DNA of 64,000 bases from an uncultured Chlorobiaceae bacterium (GCA_903994455.1 CAJEXI010000011.1:1-64000); one strand, 5' to 3'; positions 17,140 to 30,500 are shown, counted from the first letter of the stretch. The notes: generated by a model not told the origin, from the letters alone. Numbers and translations are program-made.

Positions 17140-17706
17140 ATGGTCTCAATCAGCAACATTTCAAAAGGTTCAATTATCCGTTTCAAGGGGGAACCCCACA
17201 GTATCGAGAGTCTTATGCACCGCACGCCAGGCAATCTCAGGGCGTTTTACCAGGCGAACATGAGAAATCTGAAATCAGGCAGAAATGTCGAATATCGCTT
17301 CAGTGCCACAGAATCGGTGGATCTCATTGTCACCGAGAGAAAACAGTATCAGTATCTTTATCGGGATGGTAGTGATTTTGTGATGATGGACAACGATACT
17401 TTTGACCAGATTCATGTTCCTGAATATTTAATTGGTTCTTCAGCTAAATTTGTGAAGGATGGCATTACAGTAACTATATTGTTCTCCGACGATGGTTCTA
17501 TTCTTGGAGTTGAGCTGCCGACATTTGTTGAAGTTGAGGTGACCGAAACCAGTCCGGCCCTGAAGGATGACAGGGCAACCAGTGGAACGAAACCTGCAAT
17601 TGTAGAGACCGGGGCAGAGGTAAACGTGCCCATGTTTATACAGACTGGAAGTATTATTCGTGTTGATACCCGAACGGGTGAGTATATTGAAAGAGTCAAG
17701 AAATAA
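17140..17706 (+). CDS. efp: Elongation factor P
   Basis: EF-P relieves ribosome stalling at proline runs. The 188-aa protein has the KOW-like N-terminal domain, and two OB domains with [19 protein letters not shown] and the [14 protein letters not shown] ending. At the tip loop, where E. coli has Lys34 in KPGKGQAF, this protein has TPGNLRAF, so Asn32 stands at the modified position. Neither lysylation nor Arg rhamnosylation can occur there. It heads the efp-accB-accC cluster, with 55 bases to accB. Confidence 0.96.
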   Translation: MVSISNISKGSIIRFKGEPHSIESLMHRTPGNLRAFYQANMRNLKSGRNVEYRFSATESVDLIVTERKQYQYLYRDGSDFVMMDNDTFDQIHVPEYLIGSSAKFVKDGITVTILFSDDGSILGVELPTFVEVEVTETSPALKDDRATSGTKPAIVETGAEVNVPMFIQTGSIIRVDTRTGEYIERVKK

Positions 17707-17761
17707 CGATCTCAAGCTGTTTTACCAAGACCTGCGTTTATAACCTAAGTAATATATTATC

Positions 17762-18214
17762 ATGAACCTTAACGAAATCAAACAGCTTATTGACATTGTC
17801 AATAGCTCAGATCTTCAGGAGACCATCATTGAGGAGGGGAATTTCAAAATTATCCTGAGGCGATCTTCTGCCGCAGTGACTCCCCAGTTGATTCCTGTAC
17901 AGGCATCCCTCTTGCAAGCCGTTCCCCAGGCTTCTTCAGTTGCACCAACACCAGTCGATGCTGAACCCGTCTCTGACCTTATTGAGTCACGTTCACCAAT
18001 TGTTGGTACCTTCTATTCTGCCTCATCACCCGATTCACCAGCATTTGTTGCCGTTAATGACATTGTAAAGAAAGGTGATGTCCTGTGTATTATTGAAGCC
18101 ATGAAGTTGATGAACGAAATTGAAGCTGAAGTTTCAGGTACCATTGTTGAAATTCTTGTTGAAAACGGACAAGCGGTCGAATATGATCAGCCACTGTTCC
18201 GGATTAAACCATAA
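17762..18214 (+). CDS. accB: Biotin carboxyl carrier protein of acetyl-CoA carboxylase
   Basis: The 150-aa protein carries biotin between AccC and AccAD. The N-terminal helix ([18 protein letters not shown]) and a Pro/Ala/Val-rich linker (about residues 38-70) lead to the biotinyl domain with the [12 protein letters not shown] motif, whose Lys (about residue 117) is biotinylated. It lies 55 bases after efp and 19 bases before accC. Confidence 0.97.
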   Translation: MNLNEIKQLIDIVNSSDLQETIIEEGNFKIILRRSSAAVTPQLIPVQASLLQAVPQASSVAPTPVDAEPVSDLIESRSPIVGTFYSASSPDSPAFVAVNDIVKKGDVLCIIEAMKLMNEIEAEVSGTIVEILVENGQAVEYDQPLFRIKP

Positions 18215-18233
18215 TCATTCATCACAAAAAGCC

Positions 18234-19577
18234 TTGTTCAAGAAAATACTTGTTGCAAATCGCGGCGAAATTGCTTTGCGTATTATGCAGACCTGCCGCG
18301 AAATGGGGATCAGTACTGTTGCTGTTTATTCTACAGTGGACGCTGAGTCTATCCATGTCAAATACGCCGATGAAGCTGTCTGTATAGGGCCAGCTCTGTC
18401 ACGAGAGAGTTATCTCAATATTCCACGCATTATTGCTGCAGCACAGGTGACCAATGCCGATGCTATCCATCCGGGATATGGTTTTCTTGCCGAAAATGCC
18501 GATTTCGCAGAAGTATGCGAATCAGCCAACATCAAGTTTATCGGTCCTACAGCAAGAATGATCAACCAGATGGGCGATAAAAATACCGCCAAGGCAACCA
18601 TGATCACTGCAGGAGTACCGGTTGTTCCTGGAAGTCCGGGGTTGGTCACCGATCTGAAACAGGCAATTGAGACTGCTAAAAAAACTGGTTACCCGGTTAT
18701 CATCAAACCAACTGCAGGTGGCGGCGGAAAGGGCATGCGGGTGGTCACGGAGGAGAGTCAGCTTGAAAAGGCGCTGAACACTGCACGCAGTGAAGCTGAG
18801 CAGGCTTTTGGCAACAGCGGCTGCTATATCGAGAAGTATCTTGAAAATCCTCGCCATGTTGAAATTCAGATTCTTTCAGATCAGCACGGCAACACCATCC
18901 ATCTTGGTGAGCGTGACTGTACTGTCCAAAGACGTCACCAAAAGCTGATTGAGGAGACGCCTTCGCCAGTTGTTGATGAGGCATTGCGAAAAAGAATGGG
19001 CGATGCCGCTGTCGCCGCTGCCAGTGCGATCAACTATGAAGGTGCTGGTACTATCGAGTTTCTTCTCGACAGGCACAAGGACTTTTACTTCATGGAGATG
19101 AATACTCGTATCCAGGTTGAGCATCCGGTGACTGAAGAGCGCTACGATGTTGATCTCGTGAAAGAACAGATTCTTATCGCAAGCGGCGAGTCGATTGGAG
19201 GTCGAACCTTTAGCCCAAAAGGACACTCCATTGAATGCCGTATCAATGCAGAGGATCCCGAACACATGTTCCGTCCCTCACCCGGGCAACTTCAGGTCTT
19301 CCATACCCCTGGAGGTCATGGGGTGAGAGTCGATTCACATGCTTATGCAAGCTACGTGGTGCCATCGAACTACGACTCAATGATTGCAAAGCTCATCGTT
19401 ACTGCACAAACAAGAGACGAAGCCATTGCAAGGATGTCACGTGCCCTTGATGAATTCATTGTGGTTGGAGTCAAGACGACGATTCCTTTTCATAAACAGG
19501 TCATGCATTCTCCGGTTTTTCAGAGCGGAGAGTTCGATACCAGTTTTCTGGAAACGTTCAGGTTTGAAAAGAAATAA
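18234..19577 (+). CDS. accC: Biotin carboxylase subunit of acetyl-CoA carboxylase, TTG start
   Basis: The enzyme carboxylates biotin on AccB with ATP and bicarbonate. The 447-aa protein shows the [15 protein letters not shown] opening, the ATP-grasp region with [13 protein letters not shown], and [15 protein letters not shown] near residue 290. AccC proteins begin [12 protein letters not shown]; here the codon before FKKIL is TTG at 18234, and no ATG fits nearby. In-frame ATGs further up lie inside accB. TTG is therefore the probable start, 19 bases past the accB stop. A strong terminator follows. Confidence 0.94.
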   Translation: MFKKILVANRGEIALRIMQTCREMGISTVAVYSTVDAESIHVKYADEAVCIGPALSRESYLNIPRIIAAAQVTNADAIHPGYGFLAENADFAEVCESANIKFIGPTARMINQMGDKNTAKATMITAGVPVVPGSPGLVTDLKQAIETAKKTGYPVIIKPTAGGGGKGMRVVTEESQLEKALNTARSEAEQAFGNSGCYIEKYLENPRHVEIQILSDQHGNTIHLGERDCTVQRRHQKLIEETPSPVVDEALRKRMGDAAVAAASAINYEGAGTIEFLLDRHKDFYFMEMNTRIQVEHPVTEERYDVDLVKEQILIASGESIGGRTFSPKGHSIECRINAEDPEHMFRPSPGQLQVFHTPGGHGVRVDSHAYASYVVPSNYDSMIAKLIVTAQTRDEAIARMSRALDEFIVVGVKTTIPFHKQVMHSPVFQSGEFDTSFLETFRFEKK

Positions 19578-19610
19578 AAAAAAAGGGAGATGCGAATCTC
19601 CCTTTTTTTT
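19576..19610. terminator. Bidirectional intrinsic terminator between accC and rpoC
   Basis: AGGGAGAT and ATCTCCCT form a stem with a GCGA tetraloop, flanked by A and T runs on both strands. It serves the convergent accC and rpoC genes. Confidence 0.93.
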
Positions 19611-19639
19611 AATGCTTTATTAATCTTGCCCTACGCGAA

Positions 19640-22600
19640 CTACCGCTCATTGGCAAAACCCTCCCGGGTTTCTGCTATCACCACGTCACTCCCTTCTCTG
19701 GCAGAAGCCATTTCCTGACCATCACCAGTAAGTTTTATCGCCTTGTATCTCTTCAGTCCTGTGCCCGCAGGAATCAGTTTTCCGACAATCACATTCTCTT
19801 TCAGGCCAGCAAGATAGTCAACCTTTCCTGCAACTGCTGCGTCAGTCAACACTTTCGTGGTCTCCTGGAACGATGCCGCAGAAATCACACTTTCGGTCTG
19901 AAGTGCCGCGCTCGTGATACCAAGCAACACCGGATGAGAGGTTGCCTGAAGGGCTGGCTCAAAAGCGATCATACTCTTGGTATTCTTGCGCAGCTCACGA
20001 TTCAGCTTGGTAATATCACGGATTTTGTGGAGCTGACTCTCCTGAATCCTTGCCGGAGCATCACCTTTTTCCGTAATGCGTACCTTCTCGGAAATCCCCT
20101 TATTAGACTCAACAAAGGCACTTCGGTCAATCAGGTCACCGGGAAGCAGGTCGGTGTCACCCGGCTCTTCAACACGTACTTTCTGAAGCATCTGGCGCAC
20201 AATAACCTCAAGATGCTTGTCATTAATCTCGACACCCGCATTAATCTGATACACCTTCTGAATCTCGTTCACCAGATACTGCTGCACCGCATTAGGGCCC
20301 TGAATACGCAAAATATCCTGGGGGGATACGGCACCATCGGTCAGTGGATCACCAGCCTTGACTTCGTCACCCTCGTTGGCCAGCACATGCTTTCCAACCT
20401 GGACATAATAGATCTTCTCCTCACCAAAGTCATTTTTAACCTTGATCTCCTTGCTGCTTCTGCGCTGTGAGCCAAAGCTGACATAACCGTCGATTTCGGT
20501 CACAATTGCCGGGTCAGTTGGAATACGTGCTTCAAATAACTCTGTTACCTTGGGCAAGCCTGCGGTAATGTCACCACCAACACGGTCGAGGTTTCTTGGC
20601 ACCTTGGCCATAATATCACCAGGATTGACCTTCTGTCCATCTTCAACATAAAGATTTGACTTGATCGGCACTGGATAGGTTTTTCTCACCTCACCATTTG
20701 CATCAATAATCATCAACCTCGGCTCCCTTGTTTCAGTAGCTCTCAGTTTGGTACGCCAGTTAATGATGGTGTGCTGCGAAAATCCTGTCTGGGGATCAAC
20801 CTCTTCCTTGTAGGTGACACCTTTTTCGATATCAGCAAATTTAATGACCCCGTGTATCTCCGCAATAATCTGTGTACTGTTGGGTTCACTGCTGAATATC
20901 ACCCGATCTTTTTTGACAAGAGAGCCGTTCTTGCAGTGAAGATGCGCCCCATGCGGAACGATATAGCGTTTCAGAATCTTGCCCGACTCTGGATCGGCAA
21001 TATTGATTTTGCCATTTTTCTGAATAACAATGATCCGAAGATCTTCAACACCATCCTCATTGATAGCGGTATGTTCTACCGTCTTGATGTCTTCAAACTG
21101 AACCTGACCATCATAGAATGCCTTGGTCTCGGTTTCAGAAATACCTCCCTGAGCGGTACCACCCTGGTGGAAGGTACGAAGGGTAAGCTGTGTGCCCGGT
21201 TCACCGATTGACTGGGCGGCAATAACACCAACCGCTTCGCCAATTTCAACGAGTTCATGCACTGAAAGGTTGGTACCGTAGCACTTTGAACAAATACCGA
21301 TTTTAGACTCACAGGTCAACACCGAACGGATCTCGGCCTCTTCGACTCCGACCGTCTCCTGAATGAGTTCGGCCAGCTCTTCAGTGATGATTTCTCCCGA
21401 TGTCACAACCACTTTGTTATTAAGGGTATCGTAAATATCCCGGGCGGCTACACGTCCCTTGATTTTTTCACGGAACTTGATCTGGCCGCTGGTCTCTTCC
21501 TCAATATTACGATGAACATAAAGACCTCGAGTCGTTCCACAGTCATCGATAGTGACAATAACATCCTGTGCCACATCATGAAGCCTTCTGGTCAGATAAC
21601 CGGCATCAGCCGTTTTCAATGAGGTATCCGAAAGACCTTTACGGGCACCATGCGTTGAAATGAAATATTCAAGAACGGTAAGCCCCTCCTTGAGGTTCGA
21701 GATAATCGGGTTTTCAATAATTTCTCCCGGCTGTCCCGACATGGACTTCTGCGGACGGGCAATAAGACCTCTCATACCAGTCAACTGACGCACCTGTTCT
21801 CTTGAACCACGAGCGCCAGAATCAAGCATCATATAGAGGGGATTGAAACCATCACGATCTTTTTTAAGCTTCTGATAGGACTCTTCGGCAACAATATTGG
21901 ATGTTTTCTGCCAGACATCAACAATCTGGTTATACCGTTCATTATCGGTCAGCGTACCACGGTTATATTCCTTGACAACCTTGGTACTGTCCCGCTGAGC
22001 ATTCTTGATATGCTTGACCTTGGTTTCAGGCACAATGGCATCAGAAAGGCCTACAGAAAGACCGCCTTTCATGGCATAATGGAATCCAACCTCCTTAATA
22101 TTGTCAAGGAATTTGGCGGTTTCAACATTTCCAACCTCGCTGCTCAGTCGTCCAATCAGCTCTTTGGCAACCTTTTTATCGATAACCCGATTAATAAAAC
22201 CGATTTTATCGGGCACATGCTGGTTAAAAATAACCCGGCCAACCGTGGTAAGAAGAATAGCCTTCTTTTCAATCTGTGATTTCAGCCACAAGGACTTTTC
22301 CGATCCTGGCTCGACAATGGTATCAAGAACTCGCAGTGAATCAAATTTCTGATCGATCTCGCCTTTATACTGCACAAAAATCTGGGAATGCAGACCGACT
22401 CGCCCTTCATTACAGGCTATAAGAACATCTTCACTGCTGTAGAAAATCTGTCCCTCTCCAATATCCCCGATGCGCGACTTGGTCAGATAATACATGCCGA
22501 GGACCATGTCCTGCGAAGGCACCGTAACCGGTTTACCCGACTGAGGAAGAATAAGATTATGAGATGACAGCATGAGCAGCGAAGCTTCGAGCTGCGCCTC

Positions 22601-24145
22601 CTGAGACAGCGGAATGTGAACCGCCATCTGATCACCATCAAAGTCAGCATTAAACGCCGTACAGACAAGAGGATGAATTTGAATCGCCTTGCCTTCGACA
22701 AGAAGGGGCTGGAATGCCTGGATTCCGAGACGATGAAGAGTTGGTGCCCTGTTCAGAAGAACCGGCCTTCCATCAATAACTTTTTCAAGCACATCCCAGA
22801 CGACAGGATCCTTTCGGTCAATCAGTTTTTTCGCTGACTTGACCGATTTTGCAATGCCTCGATCCACCAGACGGCGAATCACAAATGGCTGAAACAGCTC
22901 GATAGCCATGCTTTTCGGCAGACCACACTCATGCAGTTTCAACTCGGGGCCAACGACGATAACCGAACGTCCCGAATAATCAACCCTCTTTCCAAGCAAG
23001 TTCTGACGAAAACGGCCCTGTTTGCCTTTCAAAGCATCAGAAAGCGACTTCAGCGGCCTGTTTGACTCGCCGGTCTTGACCGCATTGGCCTTGCGGGAGT
23101 TATCGAACAAGGCATCAACCGCTTCCTGAAGCATTCTCTTTTCATTTCGGAGAATAACCTCTGGCGCACGAATATCTATAAGTTTTTTCAGGCGGTTGTT
23201 CCTGATAATGACCCTTCGGTAGAGGTCATTAAGATCCGAGGTAGCAAACCTGCCTCCTTCAAGAGGGACAAGAGGACGAAGTTCCGGCGGAATAACCGGA
23301 ACCACTTCCATAACCATATACTCCGGTTTATTACCCTCATAAACATAAGGCTCAGGAAGTTCGTCTTCAGGAAAAAGACCCTGGGGCTTTTTGCGGGTCT
23401 TCTTGTGCGGCTCATAACTTTTTCTGAATGCCTCAACAACTTTCAGCCTTTTCAGCGCATCAGCTCTTTTCTGTTCTGAATTGCTCTCCTTCAGCACCTT
23501 GCGCAGATGTACGGCGGATGCCTCCAAATCAATATTTTTGAGCAGCATGTGAATGGCCTCGCCACCCATTTTGGCAACAAACTTGTCCGGATCTGAATCC
23601 TCAAGATCCTGATTATCCTCATACTCCGTTATAATCTGAAAATACTGCTCCTCAGTCAGACGATCAAGTTTCTTGATACCCTGTTTTTCACCTGGTTCAC
23701 CGGGATTGATGACAACATAAACTTCATAGTAGATGATCCTTTCCAGCTCTTTGGTCGAAAGATCAAGCAATGCTCCAATTTTGCTGGGAACTGAACGGAA
23801 AAACCAGGTATGCACGACCGGAACAGCAAGAGAAATATGACCCATGCGATCCCTGCGGACACTTTTGGTTGTTACCTCAACACCACAGCGGTCGCAGATA
23901 ATTCCTTTATAACGGACACGTTTGTATTTACCGCAATAACACTCCCAGTCCTTGGTTGGACCGAAAATTTTTTCGCACATCAACCCGTCACGTTCAGGCT
24001 TGAAAGTGCGATAGTTAATCGTCTCCGGCTTCAGCACCTCACCCCTTGAATGAGCAAGAATACTTTCAGGTGAAGCAATGCTAAACTTTATTCTTGAAAA
24101 TTCACCTTTTAAGGGTGATGCTCCCTGTGAAAAAATCATAGTCAA
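19640..24145 (-). CDS. rpoC: RNA polymerase beta' subunit
   Basis: The 1501-aa subunit has the N-terminal zinc-binding cysteines ([20 protein letters not shown], about residues 68-87), the catalytic [12 protein letters not shown] loop with three Asp, a [13 protein letters not shown] segment, and the second zinc site near the [13 protein letters not shown] segment (about residue 960). The length fits Bacteroidota/Chlorobiota RpoC. It follows rpoB by 64 bases in the usual order. Confidence 0.98.
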   Translation of the reverse strand: MTMIFSQGASPLKGEFSRIKFSIASPESILAHSRGEVLKPETINYRTFKPERDGLMCEKIFGPTKDWECYCGKYKRVRYKGIICDRCGVEVTTKSVRRDRMGHISLAVPVVHTWFFRSVPSKIGALLDLSTKELERIIYYEVYVVINPGEPGEKQGIKKLDRLTEEQYFQIITEYEDNQDLEDSDPDKFVAKMGGEAIHMLLKNIDLEASAVHLRKVLKESNSEQKRADALKRLKVVEAFRKSYEPHKKTRKKPQGLFPEDELPEPYVYEGNKPEYMVMEVVPVIPPELRPLVPLEGGRFATSDLNDLYRRVIIRNNRLKKLIDIRAPEVILRNEKRMLQEAVDALFDNSRKANAVKTGESNRPLKSLSDALKGKQGRFRQNLLGKRVDYSGRSVIVVGPELKLHECGLPKSMAIELFQPFVIRRLVDRGIAKSVKSAKKLIDRKDPVVWDVLEKVIDGRPVLLNRAPTLHRLGIQAFQPLLVEGKAIQIHPLVCTAFNADFDGDQMAVHIPLSQEAQLEASLLMLSSHNLILPQSGKPVTVPSQDMVLGMYYLTKSRIGDIGEGQIFYSSEDVLIACNEGRVGLHSQIFVQYKGEIDQKFDSLRVLDTIVEPGSEKSLWLKSQIEKKAILLTTVGRVIFNQHVPDKIGFINRVIDKKVAKELIGRLSSEVGNVETAKFLDNIKEVGFHYAMKGGLSVGLSDAIVPETKVKHIKNAQRDSTKVVKEYNRGTLTDNERYNQIVDVWQKTSNIVAEESYQKLKKDRDGFNPLYMMLDSGARGSREQVRQLTGMRGLIARPQKSMSGQPGEIIENPIISNLKEGLTVLEYFISTHGARKGLSDTSLKTADAGYLTRRLHDVAQDVIVTIDDCGTTRGLYVHRNIEEETSGQIKFREKIKGRVAARDIYDTLNNKVVVTSGEIITEELAELIQETVGVEEAEIRSVLTCESKIGICSKCYGTNLSVHELVEIGEAVGVIAAQSIGEPGTQLTLRTFHQGGTAQGGISETETKAFYDGQVQFEDIKTVEHTAINEDGVEDLRIIVIQKNGKINIADPESGKILKRYIVPHGAHLHCKNGSLVKKDRVIFSSEPNSTQIIAEIHGVIKFADIEKGVTYKEEVDPQTGFSQHTIINWRTKLRATETREPRLMIIDANGEVRKTYPVPIKSNLYVEDGQKVNPGDIMAKVPRNLDRVGGDITAGLPKVTELFEARIPTDPAIVTEIDGYVSFGSQRRSSKEIKVKNDFGEEKIYYVQVGKHVLANEGDEVKAGDPLTDGAVSPQDILRIQGPNAVQQYLVNEIQKVYQINAGVEINDKHLEVIVRQMLQKVRVEEPGDTDLLPGDLIDRSAFVESNKGISEKVRITEKGDAPARIQESQLHKIRDITKLNRELRKNTKSMIAFEPALQATSHPVLLGITSAALQTESVISAASFQETTKVLTDAAVAGKVDYLAGLKENVIVGKLIPAGTGLKRYKAIKLTGDGQEMASAREGSDVVIAETREGFANER

Positions 24146-24209
24146 TATTCCTTGTTAAAACGACTCTTGTTAACGTCCGTTAATGATGTACACGCTACTA
24201 ACCACATTA

Positions 24210-27200
24210 CTAAGGAACCTTGTCGTCAATACGAATCTCAAGACCCAAGCCCTGCAACTCCCTGACAAGAACGTTGAAAGACTCAGGTATACCGGGCTCC
24301 GGCAGGTTCTGACCTTTAACAATCGCCTCATAGGTTTTGTTCCGCCCTATCACATCATCCGATTTAACCGTCAACATTTCCCGAAGAATATTGGACGCGC
24401 CATAGGCTTCCAGCGCCCAAACCTCCATTTCACCAAACCTCTGACCACCAAACTGGGCCTTGCCACCAAGCGGCTGCTGGGTAATCAGTGAATAAGGACC
24501 GGTGGAACGGGCATGAATCTTGTCATCAACCAAGTGACTCAGCTTGAGCATGTAAATATAACCAATGGTCACTTCATCGTCGAAACGCTCACCAGTACGA
24601 CCATCATAAAGACTGACCTTGCCATGAGCAGGAAGACCAGCTTTTTCGAGCTCATGCTGCACCTCCTGATACGTCGCACCATTGAAAATCGGTGTCTTGA
24701 ACTTGACCCCTAACGTCTTTGCCGCCCAGCCAAGCGATGTTTCATAAAGCTGGCCAATATTCATGCGGCTTGGTACACCCAGAGGATTAAGAACAATATC
24801 GACCGGAGTACCATCTTCCATGAACGGCATATCCTCAATAGGGAGAATTTTGCCCACAACGCCCTTGTTCCCATGCCGGCCAGCCATTTTGTCACCGACT
24901 TGTATTTTTCTTTTCTGGGCGATATAAACTTTGGCGAGTTCCTCTATACCAGGAGGAAGCTCGTCACCAACATTGATCTTGTATTTCTCGTTGTCACGCT
25001 CATCGGCCAAATCTTTCAGCATGAAACGAAACTCCTTGACAAGACGAACAACATTTTCATTGACCTTGTCAGAATCGGTCAACCCTTTTGAAAAATCAAT
25101 CGATTCCAAAAATGGCATGACACTGAATTTCGCCAGCACGCTGTCATCATAAAGAGCACCCTCTGCTACAAGCTGCTTGCCTTTATCACTAGAGATCCCT
25201 GCTGAAATCTTGCCCTCAAGAAGCTGCCGTACCCATATGGCAAACCGCTTCCGCAGGTCATACTCTCTGGCATCAAATTTCCGGTCAACGAGTTCAATCT
25301 TTTCCTTGACATCCAGGCCCACCTTTTTCTTGCGGCTGAAAAGCTTTGTCTTGATAACAATTCCCTTCATTCCGGCAGGCACGTGCATTGACGCATCTTT
25401 GACATCGCTTGATTTGTCACCAAAAATTGCCCTGAGCAACTTTTCTTCGGGGGTTGGATCGCTCTCTCCCTTCGGTGTTATTTTTCCGACCAGAATATCC
25501 CGTTCCTTGACCTCTGCGCCATTTCGCACGATACCGTTTTCATCGAGATTTCTGAGCGCTTCATCGCTGACATTATAAATATCGCGGGTGAACTGCTCCT
25601 CACCCCGTTTGGTATCACGGACATTGGCCTCAAATTCGTGAATATGAATCGAGGTAAAAACGTCGTCATAGACAAGCCGTTCGCTCAAAATTATAGCATC
25701 CTCAAAATTATAACCACGCCAGGGCATGAAGGCTACCAGGACGTTTTTGCCAAGCGCCAGCTCTCCGTTATCTGTCGATGAACTATCGGCAAGCACGGCA
25801 CCTTTTTCAACACGCTGACCAATCTGCACAAGAGGTTTCTGTGAAATACAGGTATCCTGGTTGGAGCGCTTGAACTTGATCAGCTTATAGGTTTTCACCC
25901 CTTCATCAGGATCAAGCATTGATAGCCGGAGATCATTGTCGGTATCAATATCATAGCGAATCGTTATGTATTCTGCAGTAACATCTTCAAGTACTCCGGC
26001 ACCTTCTGCTACAATGACTGAACGAGAGTCCCTTGCAACCTTTGCCTCCATGCCAGTGCCAACAACAGGAGCTTCTGAAGTCAACAGTGGAACCGCCTGG
26101 CGCTGCATGTTGGCGCCCATCAGTGCACGGTTACCATCATCGTGCTCAAGAAAAGGAATCAGTGCAGCCGCAGCACTGACAATTTGTACAGGAGAGACAT
26201 CCATAAAATTGACATCCTCAGCCGCAACAACCGGATAGTCACCTTTGGTCCTGGCCTGAACAGTCTCAAGCGCAATTTTATTGTTCTCATCAAGCGGAAC
26301 ACTGACCGGCACAGTAATCTTGTTCTCTTCATCTTCAGCCGAAAGCATGATAACGGTGTCCGTGACCAGTCCCTTTTCAACAACCCTGTAAGGTGTTTGT
26401 ATAAAACCTTTATCGTTGATCTCCGCATAAACCGACAACGAGGAGATAAGACCGATGTTTGGACCTTCCGGTGTTTCGATCGGGCACAACCTGCCATAAT
26501 GGGTGTAGTGAACATCCCGAACCTCAAAACCCGCACGCTCTCTGGTAAGACCACCTGGCCCAAGAGCTGAAACCCTCCTCTTGTTGGTCATTTCAGCAAG
26601 AGGATTGGTTTGATCCATAAACTGTGAGAGCTGGCTTGTCGCAAAAAAGCTTGACACAACGCTTGATACGGTGCGGGCGTTAATCAGATCCGAAGGCGCG
26701 ATTTTATCAGAGTCACGGGAGTTGAGTTTTTCACGAACATTTTTGCCCATTCTGGCCAGTCCAATAACGAACTGTGCTGCAAGCTGTTCACCTACAGAAC
26801 GCACACGACGATTTGCCAAATGATCAACATCATCAACATCAGCAAGCCCGTTGACCAGTTTGATGAGATAATAGATGACAGAGATAATATCATAATGCGT
26901 CAGCACCAGAATATCATCCCCAGTCGGCTCATCAGAAAAAGACTGTATCGTTTGAAGAATTTTCTCGTAAATGGTATCTGAAAGCTGCTTCAACTCCGGC
27001 TTTTCTGAAAGGTACGCATTCAGATCATCAAACTCTTTACTGAGCTTTTTCTTGATCCTGTAGCGACCAACCTCGCCGAGATCATATTTTTTCTGGTTGA
27101 AAAAAGTTCTCTCGAGGAAACTTCTTGCCGCATCAATATCGGGAGCCTCATTGGCCCTCAGCTCTTCATAGACAATCTCGAGCGCCTCTTCCTCGGTCGC

Positions 27201-28127
27201 TGAACTGTCGTTGAGTATGGTATTGATGATTATGGATTTATCCACCCCTTTGTCACCGCCCGAAAAGGTCTTCATGACCTTGACGCTTTTGTAGCCAGCG
27301 GCCAGAATCTGCTCAAAAATATCTTCAGTTATGGCTGTCCTGGCACTGACCACCTCACCGGTCTGCATGTCAACAATATCGGAGGCAAGATACTGCCCGA
27401 CAAGCTGCTCCTTTTTACTGGATTTAAGCGGAATCTCTTCAACAAGATCAAAAAGAGCAAGAATATCCTCGTCCCTTGCAAATCCAATGGCACGTAAAAG
27501 TGCACTGACCAGAAAATTCTTTTTCTGATCGATGTAAACAAAAATCTGGTTATTGATATCGGTCTGAAACTCAATCCATGAGCCTCTGGTCGGAACGATT
27601 TTGGCCGAATACATTTTTTTGCCATTCGGATGAACGGCTTCACTGAAAACCACACCTGGCGAACGGTGAAGCTGAGCAACCACGACCCTTTCGGCACCAT
27701 TGACAATAAAAGTGCCACGATCCGTCATATAAGGAATTCTGCCAAGATAAACTTCCTGCTGAATGGTCTCCTTCCAGTCAGTCTCATCAGCCTCATCCTT
27801 ATAGGAAAGCTTCAGCTTGACTTTCAGGGAAACATCATAAGTCAGGCCCCTTTCAATACAATCCTCGACCGTATATTTTGGTTTATCAAAACCATAGGAG
27901 ATATACTCAAGCAGATAGAGCCCTCTCGTATCGGTAATAGGGAACGCTCCACGAAGAACGCGCTCAAGGCCCTGGTCTTTCCTTTTGGCAAGAGGTACGC
28001 TATCCTGTATAAAATTATGAAATGAATCTAACTGAACTTTTAATAAGTCGGGAGGCTCTATAATACTTTGGATTTTGGAAAAGTCAATACAGGGTGTTGT
28101 TGTTGCATCGGCCACTTTCACATGCAC
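24210..28127 (-). CDS. rpoB: RNA polymerase beta subunit
   Basis: The 1305-aa subunit has the rifampicin-binding region ([20 protein letters not shown], then [11 protein letters not shown]), the [13 protein letters not shown] segment near residue 1080, and the C-terminal [23 protein letters not shown]. Rif-region residues look wild-type. AGGTG lies before the ATG at 28127. The gap to rplL (about 200 bases) contains a 12-bp hairpin. Confidence 0.98.
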   Translation of the reverse strand: MHVKVADATTTPCIDFSKIQSIIEPPDLLKVQLDSFHNFIQDSVPLAKRKDQGLERVLRGAFPITDTRGLYLLEYISYGFDKPKYTVEDCIERGLTYDVSLKVKLKLSYKDEADETDWKETIQQEVYLGRIPYMTDRGTFIVNGAERVVVAQLHRSPGVVFSEAVHPNGKKMYSAKIVPTRGSWIEFQTDINNQIFVYIDQKKNFLVSALLRAIGFARDEDILALFDLVEEIPLKSSKKEQLVGQYLASDIVDMQTGEVVSARTAITEDIFEQILAAGYKSVKVMKTFSGGDKGVDKSIIINTILNDSSATEEEALEIVYEELRANEAPDIDAARSFLERTFFNQKKYDLGEVGRYRIKKKLSKEFDDLNAYLSEKPELKQLSDTIYEKILQTIQSFSDEPTGDDILVLTHYDIISVIYYLIKLVNGLADVDDVDHLANRRVRSVGEQLAAQFVIGLARMGKNVREKLNSRDSDKIAPSDLINARTVSSVVSSFFATSQLSQFMDQTNPLAEMTNKRRVSALGPGGLTRERAGFEVRDVHYTHYGRLCPIETPEGPNIGLISSLSVYAEINDKGFIQTPYRVVEKGLVTDTVIMLSAEDEENKITVPVSVPLDENNKIALETVQARTKGDYPVVAAEDVNFMDVSPVQIVSAAAALIPFLEHDDGNRALMGANMQRQAVPLLTSEAPVVGTGMEAKVARDSRSVIVAEGAGVLEDVTAEYITIRYDIDTDNDLRLSMLDPDEGVKTYKLIKFKRSNQDTCISQKPLVQIGQRVEKGAVLADSSSTDNGELALGKNVLVAFMPWRGYNFEDAIILSERLVYDDVFTSIHIHEFEANVRDTKRGEEQFTRDIYNVSDEALRNLDENGIVRNGAEVKERDILVGKITPKGESDPTPEEKLLRAIFGDKSSDVKDASMHVPAGMKGIVIKTKLFSRKKKVGLDVKEKIELVDRKFDAREYDLRKRFAIWVRQLLEGKISAGISSDKGKQLVAEGALYDDSVLAKFSVMPFLESIDFSKGLTDSDKVNENVVRLVKEFRFMLKDLADERDNEKYKINVGDELPPGIEELAKVYIAQKRKIQVGDKMAGRHGNKGVVGKILPIEDMPFMEDGTPVDIVLNPLGVPSRMNIGQLYETSLGWAAKTLGVKFKTPIFNGATYQEVQHELEKAGLPAHGKVSLYDGRTGERFDDEVTIGYIYMLKLSHLVDDKIHARSTGPYSLITQQPLGGKAQFGGQRFGEMEVWALEAYGASNILREMLTVKSDDVIGRNKTYEAIVKGQNLPEPGIPESFNVLVRELQGLGLEIRIDDKVP

Positions 28128-28276
28128 CTCACTTTTATCAATTGCATGAATTACTTACAGGTTAAGTCATCACAAACATAGACAGAAACATGAACCGGAC
28201 GACAGAAACAACCGGTTGAACCACAATCGTATCATTACAGGAATTACAATCATAACTGTTCTTATACAAACAGACA

Positions 28277-28305
28277 AAGCTCCGTTTCATATCGAAACGG
28301 AGCTT
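28277..28305 (-). terminator. Hairpin between rplL and rpoB, possible attenuator
   Basis: AAGCTCCGTTTC and GAAACGGAGCTT form a 12-bp stem with a 5-base loop. On the minus strand it is followed by TTTGTCTG, a short, interrupted T run. Its place between the ribosomal protein genes and rpoBC fits the partial terminator that many bacteria have there, allowing different levels of ribosomal proteins and polymerase. Confidence 0.65.
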
Positions 28306-28332
28306 GCTTGGGTAATGACTTCTTTTCAAAGA

Positions 28333-28707
28333 TCACTTCACCTCTACTGATGCACCTGCATCCTTCAGTTCCTTGGCAATCTTTTCTGCTTCGTCCTTGG
28401 AAATAGCCTCTTTTACTGTTTTCGGAGCGCCATCGACAAGATCCTTTGCCTCTTTCAGGCCAAGAGCGGTGATAGCACGGACAGCCTTGATAACATTTAT
28501 TTTGCTTTCGCCTGCGGCTAAAAGCACAACATCAAACTCAGTCTGTTCTTCCACGACAGGCACATCACCTGCTGCAACTGCTGCAACACCAGCAACAGCC
28601 ACAGGAGCTGCACTGACACCAAATTTCTCTTCCAGAGCCTTCACTAACGCGGAAGCGTCTGTAAGAGTTAACTTACCAATTTCCTCTACAAGTGTTTCGA
28701 TAGACAT
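28333..28707 (-). CDS. rplL: Ribosomal protein L7/L12
   Basis: The 124-aa stalk protein shows the N-terminal dimerisation domain ([18 protein letters not shown]), an Ala/Val-rich hinge near residues 38-52 and the C-terminal domain with [20 protein letters not shown]. It recruits translation factors on the ribosome. It lies 66 bases after rplJ. Confidence 0.98.
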   Translation of the reverse strand: MSIETLVEEIGKLTLTDASALVKALEEKFGVSAAPVAVAGVAAVAAGDVPVVEEQTEFDVVLLAAGESKINVIKAVRAITALGLKEAKDLVDGAPKTVKEAISKDEAEKIAKELKDAGASVEVK

Positions 28708-28773
28708 TATTCCCCTCTCTTGTTTAATTTAAAATGTATAACAGTCTCTTGAGTGCGTAATAGTTTTTATAAT

Positions 28774-29292
28774 CTACTGCTTCTGCCTGGCAATCTGGTC
28801 AAGAGCATAAACAAGATTTCTCATCACAGCATTAACCACCATCGGAACAGAGCTGACCACATTGTTGATCACACCTGCGGCACGACCAATATTCTCTGTC
28901 TTGCTGAGCATCTCTGAAAGCAAAGGAAGCTGATCAGGGCCAAAAACAACACCATCTATTGCGGCCATCTTGAACTTCAGTGCCTCATTGGTTTTGCTGA
29001 ACTTCCTGATAACTTTTGCAGGGGCTACCGCATCATCAATGCCAAATGCAACCGCTGTCGTGCTTTTAAGACCTGGAGCAAGCTTGTCCGCACCAGCAAG
29101 ATCCTTCAATGCCTTTTTAATCAGCGTGTTTTTTACAACACGGTACTCAACCCCGGCTTTTCTGAACTCGTTGCGAAGCTCCGACATTTTAGCAACACTC
29201 AACCCCTGAAATTCCGTCAAATATATGCCCTGTGACCTGTTGATCTTTTCAGCGACTTCCTGAACGATCTGCTCTTTTGTATCTCGCTTCAT
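28774..29292 (-). CDS. rplJ: Ribosomal protein L10
   Basis: The 172-aa protein anchors the L7/L12 stalk. Its N-terminal part (residues 1-100: GIYLTEFQGLSVAKMSELR, YRVVKNTLIKKAL) matches L10, and its C-terminal helix provides L12 binding. It starts 17 bases after rplA. Confidence 0.97.
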   Translation of the reverse strand: MKRDTKEQIVQEVAEKINRSQGIYLTEFQGLSVAKMSELRNEFRKAGVEYRVVKNTLIKKALKDLAGADKLAPGLKSTTAVAFGIDDAVAPAKVIRKFSKTNEALKFKMAAIDGVVFGPDQLPLLSEMLSKTENIGRAAGVINNVVSSVPMVVNAVMRNLVYALDQIARQKQ

Positions 29293-29309
29293 CGTATAAA
29301 CCGTTTTTA

Positions 29310-29999
29310 TTAGGCGACAAATTTTTCCATTTTAACCTTCACGCTCGGGGACATCGTGCTCGAAAGCGCAATTCCCTGCACATACTGACCCTTGGCTGCC
29401 GATGGCTTCAGACGAACAACCTCCCTGAGGAAGCTGGCAATATTGGCAACCAGTTGATCAGGCTGAAACGAAACCTTGCCGACAGGGGCATGAACATTTC
29501 CTGCTTTATCAACCCTGAACTCGATTTTACCAGCCTTGACCTCTTTGACTGCCTTGGCCACATCCATCGTCACTGTCCCTGACTTTGGATTCGGCATCAA
29601 GCCGCGAGGTCCAAGAATCTTGGCCACCTTACCCAACTGACCCATGACATCCGGAGTTGCAATAATAACATCAACACCGGTCCAGCCCTCCTGGATTTTT
29701 TCGATGTACTCCTCAAAACCTACCATATCTGCGCCCGCCTCCCTTGCTTCATCAGCCTTGGCCTCCTTGCAGACAACAAGCACTGTAACAGTTTTGCCTG
29801 TGCCGTGCGGAAGCATTACGGTGCCACGGACAACCTGATCGGCATGACGGGGATCAACGCCAAGTTTAACGGCAATATCAACGGTCGCATCGAATTTCGA
29901 AACGGTAATCTCCCTGATCTTCTCAACTGCGTCAACCAGATCGTACTCATGAAAACGCTCGATCTTTGATGCAGACTCCCTGTACTTTTTTCCTGCCAT
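29310..29999 (-). CDS. rplA: Ribosomal protein L1
   Basis: The 229-aa protein of the L1 stalk has [20 protein letters not shown] and the [14 protein letters not shown] segment near residue 130. In many bacteria L1 also represses its own operon. It is 75 bases after rplK. Confidence 0.98.
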   Translation of the reverse strand: MAGKKYRESASKIERFHEYDLVDAVEKIREITVSKFDATVDIAVKLGVDPRHADQVVRGTVMLPHGTGKTVTVLVVCKEAKADEAREAGADMVGFEEYIEKIQEGWTGVDVIIATPDVMGQLGKVAKILGPRGLMPNPKSGTVTMDVAKAVKEVKAGKIEFRVDKAGNVHAPVGKVSFQPDQLVANIASFLREVVRLKPSAAKGQYVQGIALSSTMSPSVKVKMEKFVA

Positions 30000-30074
30000 T
30001 ATTGTTCTTGATTATAAGTGGTTAAAAAATCGGCTTTTCAGCCTCCCACAGCGCCCAAACCAAAAAGGCTGTTC

Positions 30075-30500
30075 TCAGCCCTGAATTGCAATACCCATAC
30101 TCCTGGCTGTCCCCCTGATCATCTCTTCAGCTCCCTTACTGTCGAAAGCATTGAGATCCGGTCTTTTCAGCTCGGCGATTTTCCGGATCTGCTCATTGGT
30201 AACAGAACCAGCCTTGTTGCGATTTGGCTCGCCCGAACCTTTCTTCAAATTTGCTTCCTTCAGGAGAAGAACAGCCGCTGGAGGGGTTTTAGTGATAAAC
30301 GTGAAGGATTTGTCAGAGTACACCGTAATAACTACCGGAATAATCATTCCTGCTTCACTCTGGGTCTTTGCATTGAACTGCTTGCAAAACTCCATAATAT
30401 TGACACCTTTCTGTCCAAGAGCGGGACCTACGGGGGGAGCAGGATTTGCTGCACCTGCCGGGATCTGAAGCTTGATAAAACCGATTACCTTTTTTGCCAT
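30075..30500 (-). CDS. rplK: Ribosomal protein L11
   Basis: The 141-aa protein shows the N-terminal domain ([20 protein letters not shown]) and the C-terminal rRNA-binding domain ending AARSMGI-type sequence. It forms the GTPase-associated centre with L10/L12. It lies 41 bases after nusG. Confidence 0.98.
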   Translation of the reverse strand: MAKKVIGFIKLQIPAGAANPAPPVGPALGQKGVNIMEFCKQFNAKTQSEAGMIIPVVITVYSDKSFTFITKTPPAAVLLLKEANLKKGSGEPNRNKAGSVTNEQIRKIAELKRPDLNAFDSKGAEEMIRGTARSMGIAIQG

